Part shown: piece after piece, positions 9,488-19,046 of the stretch
Layout of the letters: each line of letters opens with the position of its first letter
How positions within the stretch are numbered: the stretch's first letter is position 1
Source of the DNA: Klebsiella sp. BIGb0138
GTDB lineage: Bacteria; Pseudomonadota; Gammaproteobacteria; Enterobacterales; Enterobacteriaceae
DNA length: 64,000 nucleotides
NCBI RefSeq assembly: GCF_004342285.1
Contig: NZ_SMCV01000007.1
Coordinates: forward strand, 248,001-312,000
Direction: 5' to 3'
The notes under the pieces: generated by a model
Told to the model about the DNA's origin: nothing
What the model saw: the letters and a program-made list of their open reading frames with translations, nothing else
Databases searched by the model: none
Position numbers and translations under genes: made by a program

Positions 9488-10201
9488 TTAGTATTCGGAA
9501 TTCACGATCACTTCTTCACCCTGCGCCCCGGCCATCGGCAATGGCTTATATGAGGAGTTTGACGCACGCAAGATGCGGATCCCGCGCGCGCCTACCTCTC
9601 GAGCGGCGCTGATATCGTTATCCGAATCGCCGTAGAAGACCTTAATATTTTTCTCCTGCAGCCATTGGGTTTTCGTATTCTGCCCCGGCCGATCGCCGGC
9701 AAAAATCACCGGATTCATATTCGCGGCCGGGATCAGGAAATCCTCCTGCAGCGTTTTCGATACCGTTTCGGTTTTAGTCTGGCTACGGCCGGTAACGAAG
9801 TAAATGCTATCGCCGCGTTTCACGTGCATCGCAATGAGCTGACGCGCCACCTCTTTCGGCATGCTGAATTCGTCCCAGCCGTTGTTCATTTTCTCCCAGA
9901 ACTCCGGGTTTTTCAGGTAAGCGTCGCTACCGGGAGAGAACGTTTTTTGTCCGCGCCAGAAGCCTGGACTGGAAAACAGAACGGTATCGTCGATATCAAA
10001 GCCAACGGCCAGCGGCTGACGCCCTAACAGGCTATTTTCAATTTGCGCCACGGATACCCAGTGAATCGGCGCCTGTTCGGCGAGGAGGGCGACGTTGGTG
10101 CCTGGATTCAGCTGTGACGGGGAAGACTCCAGAGCGATTGCTGAGTGATTTAACGTGAAAAGTAAGCAGAAGGCACTCAAGGCCGACGTTATCTTGCGCA
10201 T
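9488..10201 (-). CDS. aphA: Class B acid phosphatase (periplasmic)
   Basis: AphA is a periplasmic, Mg-dependent nucleotidase and phosphotransferase of the HAD superfamily. The start at 10201 ([18 protein letters not shown]) gives a 237-residue precursor with a typical signal peptide of about 25 residues. The catalytic HAD motif FDIDDTVL has its aspartates at 69 and 71; FVTGRS and the acidic [11 protein letters not shown] follow, and the chain ends VIVNSEY as in E. coli. An upstream Met at 10249 would add 16 residues with no signal function and is rejected. It appears to be a single-gene unit between two hairpins. Confidence 0.96.
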   Translation of the reverse strand: MRKITSALSAFCLLFTLNHSAIALESSPSQLNPGTNVALLAEQAPIHWVSVAQIENSLLGRQPLAVGFDIDDTVLFSSPGFWRGQKTFSPGSDAYLKNPEFWEKMNNGWDEFSMPKEVARQLIAMHVKRGDSIYFVTGRSQTKTETVSKTLQEDFLIPAANMNPVIFAGDRPGQNTKTQWLQEKNIKVFYGDSDNDISAAREVGARGIRILRASNSSYKPLPMAGAQGEEVIVNSEY

Positions 10202-10442
10202 ATTTTTCCCTTTAAACGTCATCCTGCGAACTGCCGCCCGGCAGGCCACAAGGCGTCCGGACCTGCTGCCGCGATACAGCGCGGATGACTGTGCGTATAA
10301 ATAGTCGAATCGTTATTATTTTCAATAATGTGGACGCATTATCTTATGCACCATGACCTTAACCCCGCCCCCCGGCGATGCAAAGAATTTTCTGCTCGAA
10401 TGTCATAGAAAAAGAGAATGATCACACTTCAGGAAGGGAATG

Positions 10443-10468
10443 GCCCTTTCCGCTAAACCGGAAAGGGC
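10443..10468 (-). terminator. Hairpin downstream of tyrB
   Basis: The stem GCCCTTTCCG / CCGGAAAGGGC, with a short loop, lies 18 bases past the tyrB stop. It lacks a clear T-run on the minus strand, so it may be a 3' end-protecting structure as much as a terminator. Confidence 0.6.
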
Positions 10469-10485
10469 ACGGTAGGCACAGGGAA

Positions 10486-11679
10486 TTAGATGACCGCAGA
10501 AAACGCCTGCGCAACGCGATGAACGTTACGTGAATTCAGGCCCGCCACGCACATCCGGCCGCTGGAAATCAGATAGACGCCAAACTCCTCACGCAGACGG
10601 TCAACCTGCGCGGCGCTGAAACCGGTATAGCTGAACATCCCACGCTGCTTCAGCAGATAGTCGAAATTGACGCCAGGAACCGCGTCCTTCAGGACGTTCA
10701 CCAGCTCCTGGCGCATGGCCAGAATGCGCGTGCGCATCGCTTCAACCTCCGCCAGCCAGCAGGCTTTCAGCTCAGCGTCATTCAGCACCGCCGCGACAAC
10801 CTGGGCGCCAAAGTTCGGTGGGCTGGAGTAGTTACGACGAACGGTCGCCTTCAGCTGCCCCAGCACGCGGCTCGCGGTCTCTGAATCTTCGCAAACCACC
10901 GACAGGCCGCCAACGCGCTCGCCGTACAGGGAGAAGATTTTCGAGAAGGAGTTGCTGACCAGCATCGGCATACCGGAGCTGGCGATAGTGCGAATCGCGT
11001 AAGCATCGTCATCCATTCCCGCCCCAAAGCCCTGATAGGCAATATCGAGGAACGGAATCAGCTTGCGCGCTTTCAGCACGTTAGCCACCGCATCCCACTG
11101 CGCATGGCTCAGATCGGCGCCCGTCGGGTTATGGCAGCATGGATGCAGCAGCACGATGTCACCTTCTGGCAACGTCTCCAGCGTCTCCAGCAAGGCGTCA
11201 AAACGCACGCCGTTGGTCTCATTATCAAACCAAGGGTAAGTGCTTACTTCGAAGCCAGCCCCTTCAAATATGGCGATGTGGTTTTCCCAGGTCGGGTCAC
11301 TGACCCACACGCGGGAGCCCGGGAAGTAGCGTTTCAGAAAGTCGGCGCCGACTTTCAATGCGCCGGAACCACCCAGCGTCTGGATAGCGGCTACGCGGTT
11401 TTGTATCAGCGCCGGATGTTCGGCACCAAACAACAGCGGCGCAATGGCGCTGCGGTAAGGGTTTAGCCCTTCCATCGGCAGATAGAGCGAAGCGCCGTGC
11501 GGCTGAGCGTTAAGGCGCGCCTCCGCTTCCGCTACCGCTTGTAGCTGCGGGATAATCCCGTCTTCGTTGTAATACAGGCCGATGCTAAGGTTTACTTTGT
11601 CACTACGCGGATCTTCTTTGAAACGCTCCATCAAGGAGAGGATGGGATCGCCGGCGTAGACGTCAACTTTCTGAAACAC
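10486..11679 (-). CDS. tyrB: Aromatic-amino-acid aminotransferase
   Basis: TyrB catalyses the last step of tyrosine and phenylalanine synthesis and also acts on leucine and aspartate. It is a PLP fold-type I enzyme. The GTG at 11679 ([13 protein letters not shown]) is chosen as in E. coli, giving 397 residues; CCGGAGAAA precedes it. The PLP lysine lies in [16 protein letters not shown] (near residue 247). [10 protein letters not shown] and the C-terminal GRMCVAGLN with its substrate-binding Arg are present. It reads in the same direction as alr, but about 240 bases containing repeats separate them. I did not find a clear pair of TyrR boxes. Confidence 0.96.
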   Translation of the reverse strand: MFQKVDVYAGDPILSLMERFKEDPRSDKVNLSIGLYYNEDGIIPQLQAVAEAEARLNAQPHGASLYLPMEGLNPYRSAIAPLLFGAEHPALIQNRVAAIQTLGGSGALKVGADFLKRYFPGSRVWVSDPTWENHIAIFEGAGFEVSTYPWFDNETNGVRFDALLETLETLPEGDIVLLHPCCHNPTGADLSHAQWDAVANVLKARKLIPFLDIAYQGFGAGMDDDAYAIRTIASSGMPMLVSNSFSKIFSLYGERVGGLSVVCEDSETASRVLGQLKATVRRNYSSPPNFGAQVVAAVLNDAELKACWLAEVEAMRTRILAMRQELVNVLKDAVPGVNFDYLLKQRGMFSYTGFSAAQVDRLREEFGVYLISSGRMCVAGLNSRNVHRVAQAFSAVI

Positions 11680-11786
11680 GTGATGTTTCTCCGGATTTAC
11701 GAGAGGCAGGTCCTGACACAATAAACCGGAAGCAGAAGAAGATCGAGAGGATGTTGCTGGATAGCCGGCGAAGATCGCCCAAATAC

Positions 11787-11884
11787 AGCCCGACCGAGGG
11801 CCTTTCCCGGCTCACGACGTCCACGCCTTCGTCGGGCTACCGGTACCATCACCGTAGCCCCGGTAAGCATCGCGCCACCGGGGA
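11787..11884. repeat. REP-like palindromic repeats between alr and tyrB
   Basis: AGCCCGAC at 11787 pairs with GTCGGGCT at 11831. A second unit, GTAGCCCCGGTAAGCATCG... to ...CCACCGGGG (11854-11884), has the look of enterobacterial REP units. They sit in the alr-tyrB spacer. Confidence 0.55.
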
Positions 11885-11920
11885 TATCTCAGCTGCGGCA
11901 CGGCAACGGAAAGGCCGCGC

Positions 11921-13000
11921 TTAATCCACGTACCGCATGGCTACCCGGGACGTCAGGCGTGTAATAAGTTCGTAAGCACTCACTTTCGTTATCGCAGCAA
12001 TGCGCTCAACGGGCAGCCCCTCTCCCCACAGCACCACCGGGTCGCCGGATTTATCCTGCGCATCCGGTCCAAGGTCGACGCAGATCATATCCATCGCCAC
12101 GCGCCCGACAATGGGGACTTCCCGGCCATTAACCCGCACCGGGGTACCGGATGGCGCCGCCCGTGGATAGCCGTCGCCATAGCCCATCGCCACCACGCCA
12201 AGACGGGTGTTGCGTTCGCTAACCCAGGTACCGCCATAACCTACCGGCTCACCCGCCTTATGCTCGCGTACGGCAATCAGGTTCGAGGTTAGCGACATCA
12301 CCGGCTGACAGCCAAAATCAGCGCCGGTGGAGGGCGCTTCCAGCGGCGATACGCCGTAGAGAATGATCCCCGGACGCGCCCAGTCAAAATGCGACTGCGG
12401 CCACAGCAAAATCCCCCCCGACGCGGCGATGGAACGCAGGCCTGGCTTGCCTTCGGTGAAGGTGGTGAAAATATCCAGCTGGCGTTCGGTCACGCCGCAT
12501 TCGGGTTCGTCAGCGCGGGCAAAATGGCTGACGACGTTCACCGGCTGACGCACGTTTTTACACTGGCTCAGACGCTGATAGAAGGCCTCCGCCTGCTCCG
12601 GCAGCACCCCCAGGCGATGCATCCCGGTATCCAGCTTCATCCAGACGGTAACCGGTTCAGGCAGTTCGGCCTGCTCGAGGGCTGCCAGCTGCTCCGGGCT
12701 GTGGACCGCCGTTTGTAGCCGTTGGCTGACAATCACCGGCAGATCGGCGGCATCGAAGAACCCCTCCAGCAACAGAATCGGCTTATCGATACCGCCCGCG
12801 CGCAGGCGCAGGGCTTCTTCGAGACGGGCGACGCCAAAGGCATCGGCATCAGGGAGCGTTCGCGCGGTCTCAAGAAGACCGTGTCCGTAAGCGTTCGCTT
12901 TCACGACTGCAACCAGTTTGCTGGCAGGCGCCAGTTCACGCAGACGTTGCAGGTTGTGTCGCAGAGCGCGGCGGTTAATGACAACAGTTGCCGCTTGCAT
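11921..13000 (-). CDS. alr: Alanine racemase
   Basis: Alr interconverts L- and D-alanine for peptidoglycan and is a cytoplasmic PLP enzyme. The 359-residue protein has the PLP lysine at position 34 in [11 protein letters not shown]. The second catalytic base, the Tyr of MGYGDGYPR, is near residue 255. The C-terminal domain with [14 protein letters not shown] and [17 protein letters not shown] is intact. Length matches E. coli Alr (359). In E. coli alr follows dnaB in the same direction, as here, although a repeat-bearing gap of 216 bases lies between them. Confidence 0.97.
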   Translation of the reverse strand: MQAATVVINRRALRHNLQRLRELAPASKLVAVVKANAYGHGLLETARTLPDADAFGVARLEEALRLRAGGIDKPILLLEGFFDAADLPVIVSQRLQTAVHSPEQLAALEQAELPEPVTVWMKLDTGMHRLGVLPEQAEAFYQRLSQCKNVRQPVNVVSHFARADEPECGVTERQLDIFTTFTEGKPGLRSIAASGGILLWPQSHFDWARPGIILYGVSPLEAPSTGADFGCQPVMSLTSNLIAVREHKAGEPVGYGGTWVSERNTRLGVVAMGYGDGYPRAAPSGTPVRVNGREVPIVGRVAMDMICVDLGPDAQDKSGDPVVLWGEGLPVERIAAITKVSAYELITRLTSRVAMRYVD

Positions 13001-13137
13001 TTGAATTCCTTAATTAGAATTAGCGAATCTCCTGAATCATGCGTGTTGCAGGACAAAACGCTCTGGCGTTTTTGAACAGCGCCTGCGCTGGCCCCGAAGG
13101 GGCGAGGACGCAGTCCGGGTTACGCGCCAGTCCCGCA

Positions 13138-13200
13138 AGGCCCCGGGAACTAAACTAAGTGACCGGAGTGAGCGGACGTAGTCAACGCACCTGCAGCGCG
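13138..13200. repeat. Partial ERIC-like element between dnaB and alr
   Basis: The stretch AAGTGACCGGAGTGAGCG followed by GTAGTCAACGCACCTGCAG matches the right-hand half of the ERIC consensus (AAGTAAGTGACTGGGGTGAGCG and the part after it). The left half is degenerate. A fuller copy lies at 15722-15839. Confidence 0.65.
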
Positions 13201-13216
13201 TAAGGATAACGGAGAT

Positions 13217-14632
13217 TTATTCATCGTCGTACTGTGGTCCCGCATAGTTATCAAACCGCGACCACTGACCATTAAACGTCAGACGTACCGTACCGATTGG
13301 CCCGTTACGCTGTTTACCAATAATAATTTCCGCGATGCCTTTTAAATCACTGTTTTCGTGATACACCTCGTCACGATAGATAAACATGATTAAGTCGGCA
13401 TCCTGCTCGATGGAGCCTGATTCACGCAGGTCGGAGTTGACCGGGCGTTTATCGGCACGTTGCTCCAGCGAGCGGTTCAGCTGCGACAGCGCGACCACCG
13501 GCACCTGAAGTTCTTTTGCCAGCGCCTTCAACGAGCGGGAGATCTCGGCGATCTCCAGCGTACGGTTATCGGAGAGCGACGGCACCCGCATCAGCTGCAG
13601 GTAGTCGATCATGATAAGGCCAATACCGCCGTGCTCGCGGGCGATACGCCGCGCGCGGGAGCGCACTTCCGTCGGCGTCAGGCCGGAGGAGTCATCGATA
13701 TAGATGTTGCGCTTTTCCAGCAGGATACCCATGGTGCCGGAAATCCGCGCCCAGTCTTCATCATCCAGCTGGCCGGTACGAATTCGGGTCTGGTCGACGC
13801 GCGACAGCGAGGCCAGAGAACGCATCATAATCTGTTCCGATGGCATCTCGAGGCTGAAGATGAGTACCGGTTTATCCTGCAACATCGCCGCATTTTCAAC
13901 GAGGTTCATTGCAAAAGTCGTTTTCCCCATCGAAGGACGGGCGGCAACAATAATCAGATCCGACGGCTGTAGACCGGCGGTTTTTTTATTCAGATCGTCA
14001 TAGCCGGTATTCACCCCGGTGACGCCGTCGTGCGGCTGCTGGAACAGCTGCTCGATACGCGCTACGGTAGCATCGAGAACATCGGCGATATTTTTCGGGC
14101 CTTCGTCTTTGTTGGCACGGCTTTCCGCTATCTTAAAGACGCGCGATTCCGCCAGGTCGAGCAGATCTTCGCTGGTCCGGCCCTGGGGGTCGAAACCCGC
14201 TTCGGCGATCTCATTCGCCACCGATATCATCTCGCGCACTACGGCACGTTCACGCACAATATCCGCATAGGCGCTGATGTTCGCCGCGCTGGGCGTGTTT
14301 TTAGACAGCTCGGCGAGATAGGCGAACCCGCCGACGCTATCCAGCTGACCTTGACGCTCCAGCGATTCCGCGAGCGTAATCAGGTCAATCGGGCTGCCGG
14401 TTTCCTGCAGGCGCGCCATTTCGATAAAGATATGGCGGTGTGGACGGGTATAGAAATCTTCCGCAACCACGCGCTCGGCGACGTCGTCCCAGCGTTCGTT
14501 GTCCAGCATTAAACCGCCCAACACCGACTGTTCCGCTTCAATCGAGTGCGGCGGTACTTTCAACCCGGCGACCTGCGGGTCGCGTTCACGGGGTTCAGTC
14601 TGCGGTTTGTTGAAGGGTTTATTTCCTGCCAT
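13217..14632 (-). CDS. dnaB: Replicative DNA helicase
   Basis: DnaB is the hexameric 5'-3' helicase at the replication fork. The 471-residue protein has the N-terminal primase-interacting domain (PPHSIEAEQSVLGGLMLDN), the linker, and the RecA-like C-terminal domain. Walker A is ARPSMGKTT near residues 231-238, Walker B is LIMIDYLQLM, and the DnaB motifs ALSQLNRSLEQR and DLRESGSIEQDADLIMF are present. Length equals E. coli DnaB. No intein is present. It diverges from qorA, with only 63 bases between the two start codons. Confidence 0.98.
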   Translation of the reverse strand: MAGNKPFNKPQTEPRERDPQVAGLKVPPHSIEAEQSVLGGLMLDNERWDDVAERVVAEDFYTRPHRHIFIEMARLQETGSPIDLITLAESLERQGQLDSVGGFAYLAELSKNTPSAANISAYADIVRERAVVREMISVANEIAEAGFDPQGRTSEDLLDLAESRVFKIAESRANKDEGPKNIADVLDATVARIEQLFQQPHDGVTGVNTGYDDLNKKTAGLQPSDLIIVAARPSMGKTTFAMNLVENAAMLQDKPVLIFSLEMPSEQIMMRSLASLSRVDQTRIRTGQLDDEDWARISGTMGILLEKRNIYIDDSSGLTPTEVRSRARRIAREHGGIGLIMIDYLQLMRVPSLSDNRTLEIAEISRSLKALAKELQVPVVALSQLNRSLEQRADKRPVNSDLRESGSIEQDADLIMFIYRDEVYHENSDLKGIAEIIIGKQRNGPIGTVRLTFNGQWSRFDNYAGPQYDDE

Positions 14633-14695
14633 ATTGAATGGAATTCCCGGTATAGAAATTGGCTCGAAAGGTTACCACATAGTTCAGGAGGAAGC

Positions 14696-15679
14696 ATGGC
14701 AACACGTATTGAATTTCACAAGCACGGCGGCCCGGACGTTCTGCAGGTGGTGGAGTTTGTGCCAGCAGATCCGGCGGAAAACGAGATCCAGGTAGAAAAT
14801 AAAGCGATTGGTATCAACTACATCGATACCTATATCCGCAGCGGCCTCTACCCACCGCCGTCGCTGCCAAGCGGTCTGGGCACCGAAGCGGCGGGCGTGG
14901 TGACGAAAGTCGGGCGCGACGTTAAACATATCAAGCCGGGCGATCGCGTCGTCTACGCGCAGTCAGCGCTCGGCGCCTATAGCTCGGTGCATCACGTCAA
15001 CGCGGATAAGGCCGCGATTTTACCCGACGAGATCTCATTTGAGCAGGCCGCGGCCTCGTTCCTTAAAGGGCTGACGGTCTATTATCTGCTGCGCAAAACC
15101 TATGAAATCAAACCCGGCGAACCGTTCCTGTTCCACGCCGCCGCCGGCGGCGTCGGGCTGATCGCCTGCCAGTGGGCGAAGGCGCTGGGCGCAAAACTGA
15201 TCGGCACCGTCGGCAGCGCGCAAAAAGCCCAGAGGGCGACGCAGGCCGGCGCCTGGCAGGTGATCAACTATCGTGAAGAGAATATCGCTGAGCGCTTAAG
15301 AGAGATTACCGATGGGAAAAAAGTCCATGTGGTCTATGACTCGGTGGGCAAAGATACCTGGGAAGCCTCTCTCGATTGCCTGCAGCGTCGGGGGCTGATG
15401 GTCAGCTTCGGCAACTCTTCCGGCCCGGTGACCGGCGTGAATCTCGGGATCCTCAACCAGAAAGGGTCGCTGTACGTCACTCGCCCTTCTCTGCAAGGCT
15501 ATATCACCAACCGCGAAGAGCTGGCGGAGGCCAGTCGCGAGCTGTTTTCATTGATCGCCAGCGGCGTGATTAACGTCGATGTGGCCGAAAGCCAGAAATA
15601 TGCCCTGAGCGATGCCCGCCGCGCCCATGAGGTTCTCGAAAGTCGCGCTACCGAAGGCTCAAGCCTGCTGCTGCCGTAA
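14696..15679 (+). CDS. qorA: NADPH:quinone oxidoreductase (MDR family)
   Basis: This is a cytosolic zinc-independent medium-chain reductase that reduces quinones with NADPH. The start at 14696 (MATRIEFHKHGG) has CAGGAGGAAGC just upstream and gives 327 residues, the length of E. coli QorA. The GroES-like N-domain contains the family motif NYIDTYIRSGLYP. The Rossmann domain has AAAGGVGLIACQWAKALGAK near residue 147. The end, HEVLESRATEGSSLLLP, is also typical. A longer frame back to 14546 overlaps the dnaB start and is not supported. An ERIC element and a terminator follow. Confidence 0.95.
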   Translation: MATRIEFHKHGGPDVLQVVEFVPADPAENEIQVENKAIGINYIDTYIRSGLYPPPSLPSGLGTEAAGVVTKVGRDVKHIKPGDRVVYAQSALGAYSSVHHVNADKAAILPDEISFEQAAASFLKGLTVYYLLRKTYEIKPGEPFLFHAAAGGVGLIACQWAKALGAKLIGTVGSAQKAQRATQAGAWQVINYREENIAERLREITDGKKVHVVYDSVGKDTWEASLDCLQRRGLMVSFGNSSGPVTGVNLGILNQKGSLYVTRPSLQGYITNREELAEASRELFSLIASGVINVDVAESQKYALSDARRAHEVLESRATEGSSLLLP

Positions 15680-15721
15680 TAGCAAAACGTCCTGCCGTTT
15701 GAGATATGACGGGAAGCCCTC

Positions 15722-15839
15722 CCTAAATAATTCGGGCTACGGGAAGGCGGCAAGATAACGAATCCCCGGGAGCTTACTCCAGTAAGTGACCGGGGTGAGT
15801 TAACGTAGCCAACGCACCTGTAGTCTGAAGTATGACGGG
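15722..15839. repeat. ERIC element downstream of qorA
   Basis: CTAAATAATTCGGGCTACGG, GGAAGGCGGCAAG, GAATCCCCGGGAGCTTACT, AGTAAGTGACCGGGGTGAG and the end GAAGTATGACGGG follow the enterobacterial ERIC consensus in order. The length of about 118 bases is close to the usual 126. It fills most of the qorA-pspG spacer. Confidence 0.85.
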
Positions 15840-15854
15840 AGAGTGGAAAAGTTT

Positions 15855-15887
15855 AGGGCTTCCATACGGAAGCCCTGACTTTTTTTA
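15855..15887 (+). terminator. qorA terminator
   Basis: The 9-bp stem AGGGCTTCC / GGAAGCCCT has an ATAC loop, and GACTTTTTTT follows. It is a clear intrinsic terminator on the plus strand beyond the ERIC element, so the qorA transcript carries the repeat in its 3' end. Confidence 0.85.
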
Positions 15888-16011
15888 GTTCGGCTGTATG
15901 TAGGGTACAGCGCGATGAATTCGTTAACGCGCTAATAGTGACAGATTTAATAAGCAAAACCTACGCTGTTTTATGCAAAATTCTTCAGGTTGTGACAGAC
16001 CACTCACTCCC

Positions 16012-16254
16012 TTAATAACGCCAGCGATTGTTGCTGCGATAGCGCGTCGTTTTTGGCGAATTTATCGCCCGAATCACCCACACCACCGCCACCGCTAACA
16101 GCAGCCATGGCAGCAGTTTAATCATCATCGCAAACAGCCCGCCGACAAACATCAGCGCCGTTGCCACGACGATCGCCGCCAGGATACCCAACATGGACAC
16201 ACCGGTAACCAGCAGCATGACAAAAAATCCAATGACAAATAAGAGTTCCAGCAT
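16012..16254 (-). CDS. pspG: Envelope stress protein PspG
   Basis: PspG is a small inner membrane effector of the phage shock response. The start at 16254 gives the expected 80 residues beginning MLELLFVIGFFVMLLVTG. Two long hydrophobic segments (about 4-45) and a third (LLPWLLLAVAVVWVIRA) end in a basic tail, SNNRWRY. An in-frame Met at 16290 is rejected because it would start at the sigma-54 promoter. That promoter lies 44-60 bases upstream and explains PspF-dependent control. Confidence 0.95.
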   Translation of the reverse strand: MLELLFVIGFFVMLLVTGVSMLGILAAIVVATALMFVGGLFAMMIKLLPWLLLAVAVVWVIRAINSPKTTRYRSNNRWRY

Positions 16255-16297
16255 CGTCTTCTCCCCAAAAGAAATGACGTCTTCACTCATTGGGTAT

Positions 16298-16314
16298 TAC
16301 AAGAAGCGTGCCAA
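16298..16314 (-). promoter_or_regulatory. Sigma-54 promoter of pspG
   Basis: On the minus strand the sequence is TTGGCACGCTTCTTGTA, an excellent match to the -24/-12 consensus TGGCACG-N4-TTGCW, with the GG and TG dinucleotides at correct spacing. It lies about 45 bases before the pspG start. In E. coli pspG belongs to the PspF/sigma-54 regulon. Confidence 0.9.
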
Positions 16315-16335
16315 CTTTAATTTATTGAATTTAAA

Positions 16336-16366
16336 CAAAAACGCCCTGTTACGGAGAACAGGGCGT
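16336..16366 (-). terminator. dusA terminator
   Basis: The stem ACGCCCTGTT / AACAGGGCGT has a short ACGGAG-type loop. On the minus strand it runs into a T-rich tract (the A-run at 16336-16341). It lies 30 bases past the dusA stop. Confidence 0.8.
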
Positions 16367-16395
16367 GGCGTATTTGACTAAATTTTAGCGCAAGA

Positions 16396-17394
16396 TTAGC
16401 GTTTATCCGCAACCAGCCGCAGGGCATGCTCCAGCACGTTGATATCCGCACCGGCCTTATGCGCATTTTCACTCAGGTAGCGGCGCCACTGACGCGCGCC
16501 GGGGATCCCCTGGAACAGACCCAGCATATGCCGCGTGATATGGCCCAGATAGGTGCCGTTGCTCAGCTCACGTTCGATATACGGATACATGGCGCGCACC
16601 ACGGCAACCGGATCGCTATCTGCGCCGTCCAGAGCAAAGATTTCCCGGTCGACCGAGGCCAGGATCCCCGGATTCTGATAGGCCTCGCGCCCCACCATCA
16701 CGCCATCCATATGCTCAAGATGCTGCTTTGCCTCGGCTAACGACTTGATTCCGCCGTTGATCGCCATAGTCAGGTGGGGGAAATCACGCTTGAGCTGATA
16801 CACCCGCGGGTAGTCGAGCGGTGGAATCTCCCGGTTTTCTTTTGGACTCAGACCAGAGAGCCAGGCTTTACGTGCGTGAATGATAAACATCTCACACTCG
16901 CCTTTCCCGGCGACGGTATTGATGAAATCGCACAGGAATTCATAGCTGTCCTGGTCATCAATGCCGATCCGGGTTTTCACCGTCACCGGAATCGAAACCA
17001 CGTCGCGCATTGCTTTAATGCAGTCCGCCACCAGCGGTGCATTGCCCATCAGGCAAGCGCCAAACATCCCGTTCTGCACGCGGTCAGACGGACACCCGAC
17101 GTTGAGATTGATCTCATCATAACCGCGTTGTTCCGCCAGTTTCGCACACTGGGCCAGGGCCGCCGGATCGCTGCCGCCCAGCTGTAAGGCCAGCGGGTGC
17201 TCTTCATCGCTATAGGCCAGATAATCGCCTTTGCCGTGAATAATCGCTCCGGTGGTCACCATTTCGGTATACAGCAGCGCCTGGCGCGACAGCAGGCGCA
17301 AAAAGTAGCGACAATGCCTGTCGGTCCAGTCGAGCATCGGCGCGATGGAAAAACGATGAGCGGCAAAAGCGTGAGATGTTGATTCTGGCATCAT
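16396..17394 (-). CDS. dusA: tRNA-dihydrouridine(20/20a) synthase
   Basis: DusA reduces uridines 20 and 20a in the tRNA D-loop using FMN and NADPH. The TIM-barrel shows [16 protein letters not shown] at the start of the conserved part and TEMVTTGAI. The catalytic cysteine is in [14 protein letters not shown], and [17 protein letters not shown] and NGGIKS follow. The start is uncertain: two adjacent Met codons at 17394 and 17391 precede the conserved region by about 17 residues, and neither has a good ribosome site. The in-frame upstream start at 17442 adds non-conserved sequence. Length is about 332 residues, in the family range. Confidence 0.93.
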   Translation of the reverse strand: MMPESTSHAFAAHRFSIAPMLDWTDRHCRYFLRLLSRQALLYTEMVTTGAIIHGKGDYLAYSDEEHPLALQLGGSDPAALAQCAKLAEQRGYDEINLNVGCPSDRVQNGMFGACLMGNAPLVADCIKAMRDVVSIPVTVKTRIGIDDQDSYEFLCDFINTVAGKGECEMFIIHARKAWLSGLSPKENREIPPLDYPRVYQLKRDFPHLTMAINGGIKSLAEAKQHLEHMDGVMVGREAYQNPGILASVDREIFALDGADSDPVAVVRAMYPYIERELSNGTYLGHITRHMLGLFQGIPGARQWRRYLSENAHKAGADINVLEHALRLVADKR

Positions 17395-17497
17395 GGCGAA
17401 TAAACAGGCATCCGGATAAAAAGGGGCGCTACTATAGCACAAAGATAAACCACAGGCGCGTCACACCGGGTCGGGCGCTTCACGCCTGCTAAGACGG

Positions 17498-17986
17498 CTA
17501 TTTTCTCCGCGGCCTGCTGTCATGCGGACCGAAGAATTGCGGCGGGTGATCGACCCAGCGATCCTGGCGCGTGGCGGCATACTCCGGGTTAAGCGGGTAG
17601 TAAATACGGTTAAATTTCTTGTTCGACTCGCCCACCACCAACAGGCGAACTTCCTGCTCGGTGTTATTCAGGAAGGTATGACACACCCCGGTTCCCGCCG
17701 GAAACCCAACGCTATCACCCGGCTCCAGTTTCCACAGATAGCCGTTAATCCACACTTCGGGATAGCCCTCCAGCACGTAGATAAACTCTTCCTCATCACT
17801 TTCAGCATGAGGGTAAGAGGTGCGGCGGCCCGGCGGTAAACGTTCATGATGGATGCCCAGCCGGTTGAGTCTTAAGCCACGCGCCAGCGGCGCGCCAATG
17901 GAAAAACGCTCGGAGGTGTTGGGATAAGTGGCATCATCTGGACCTTCCAGGTCGCGCCAATGTCGAATGCAATCAGGTCGTTTCAT
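17498..17986 (-). CDS. Cupin-domain protein of unknown substrate
   Basis: A 162-residue single cupin. The motifs are HAESDEEEFIYVLEG (with the potential metal-binding His and Glu), GDSVGFPAGTGVCHTFLNN (second cupin motif with its His) and a conserved N-terminus CIRHWRDLEG. The C-terminal NPEYAATRQDRWVDHPP segment is typical of small enterobacterial cupins seen next to zur. GGGAGAAAACG precedes the ATG. It diverges from zur with a 114-base gap, so zinc-linked control is possible but not shown. The substrate is unknown; metal-dependent isomerase or sensor functions are both possible in this fold. Confidence 0.85.
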   Translation of the reverse strand: MKRPDCIRHWRDLEGPDDATYPNTSERFSIGAPLARGLRLNRLGIHHERLPPGRRTSYPHAESDEEEFIYVLEGYPEVWINGYLWKLEPGDSVGFPAGTGVCHTFLNNTEQEVRLLVVGESNKKFNRIYYPLNPEYAATRQDRWVDHPPQFFGPHDSRPRRK

Positions 17987-18100
17987 CGTTTTCTCCCGAA
18001 AATGAGATGCATCAGGTATAGCACAAGCCGCCGGTTCTCGGCGTTTTGCCTGGATCGTGATAAAGTAACAACTTCATACTCACGCAACCAAAGGATGCTC

Positions 18101-18616
18101 ATGGATAAGACCACTTCGCAACAAATGTTAGCGCATGCTGAAAAGCTCTGTGCACAACGTGGCGTGCGCCTGACTCCGCAACGCCTTGAAGTGTTGCGTC
18201 TGATGAGCCTACAGGAAGGGGCAATCAGCGCCTATGATCTGCTCGACCTGCTACGCGATAAAGAGCCGCAGGCTAAGCCGCCGACGGTCTATCGCGCGCT
18301 GGAGTTTCTGCTGGAGCAGGGGTTCGTGCATAAGGTGGAATCGACCAACAGCTACGTGCTGTGCCATCTTTTCGATCAGCCGACCCACAGTTCGGCCATG
18401 TTTATCTGCGATCGCTGCGGCGTGGTGAAAGAAGAGTGCGCGGAAGGCGTTGAAGACATTATGCATACGCTGGCGGCCAAAATGGGCTTCGCCCTGCGCC
18501 ATAACGTGATTGAGGCGCACGGCCTGTGCGCTGGCTGCGTCGAGGTCGAAGCCTGCAGCACGCCAGGGCACTGCCATCACGACCATACGATTCAGAGCAA
18601 AAAGAAAGCCCGCTGA
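18101..18616 (+). CDS. zur: Zinc uptake regulator (Fur family)
   Basis: Zur is the zinc-responsive repressor of znuABC and related genes. The start at 18101 (MDKTTSQQMLAHAEKLCAQ) has AAGGATG nearby and gives the usual 171 residues. The winged helix carries RLTPQRLEVLRLM and PPTVYRALEFLLEQGFVHKV. The structural zinc site is CDRCGVVKEEC with CAGCVEVEAC. A His/Cys-rich tail (GHCHHDH) is present. The longer frame from 17960 overlaps the divergent cupin start and is rejected. A hairpin with CCCGCTG / CAGCGGG follows the stop. Confidence 0.97.
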   Translation: MDKTTSQQMLAHAEKLCAQRGVRLTPQRLEVLRLMSLQEGAISAYDLLDLLRDKEPQAKPPTVYRALEFLLEQGFVHKVESTNSYVLCHLFDQPTHSSAMFICDRCGVVKEECAEGVEDIMHTLAAKMGFALRHNVIEAHGLCAGCVEVEACSTPGHCHHDHTIQSKKKAR

Positions 18617-18710
18617 GGCAATCGCCGCAGCGGGAATCAAAGGGTCGTCGGCACATCCCTGTACCGCTCTGGCAGGCAACAACAAAGGGGTAATACGCTA
18701 AAACTCTCCG

Positions 18711-18920
18711 CTACCAGCGGTGGTCGTTTTTGCTTTCCCAGTCAGACACTTCTTTCTCAGCCTGATCTCTGGCGTATCCGTAACGCTCCTGGATTTTCCC
18801 CACCAGCTGGTCACGCTTACCTTCAATGACCGTCATGTCATCATCGGTCAGCTTGCCCCATTGTTCTTTTGCTTTACCTTTCAACTGTTTCCAGTTACCG
18901 CCGATTTCGTCTTTGTTCAT
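18711..18920 (-). CDS. yjbJ: CsbD-family stress protein YjbJ
   Basis: The 69-residue hydrophilic protein begins MNKDEIGGNWKQLKGKAKEQ and is almost identical to E. coli YjbJ, with the CsbD motif LTDDDMTVIEGKRDQLVGKIQ and the end DWESKNDHRW. CsbD-like proteins are abundant in stationary phase and under osmotic stress; the molecular role is not known. GATGGCAC-type sequence precedes the ATG. It stands alone between zur (convergent) and dinF. Confidence 0.96.
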   Translation of the reverse strand: MNKDEIGGNWKQLKGKAKEQWGKLTDDDMTVIEGKRDQLVGKIQERYGYARDQAEKEVSDWESKNDHRW

Positions 18921-19046
18921 AGTGCCATCCTCATCGTTCGGTGGGTTTACAGCCCGCTGTGTGCCGGACGTATTGTTAACTATAGATGAGAATTCTGGAT
19001 TAAATTTATTATTCGGAATCTTTAACCAGTTACCTGGGGAAAATCG

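Noticed and set aside
11680-11750. TyrR boxes upstream of tyrB
   Set aside because: I looked for TGTAAA-N6-TTTACA pairs and found only loose partial matches.
18251-18685. 144-residue minus-strand frame over zur
   Set aside because: Shadow of zur; no supporting motif.
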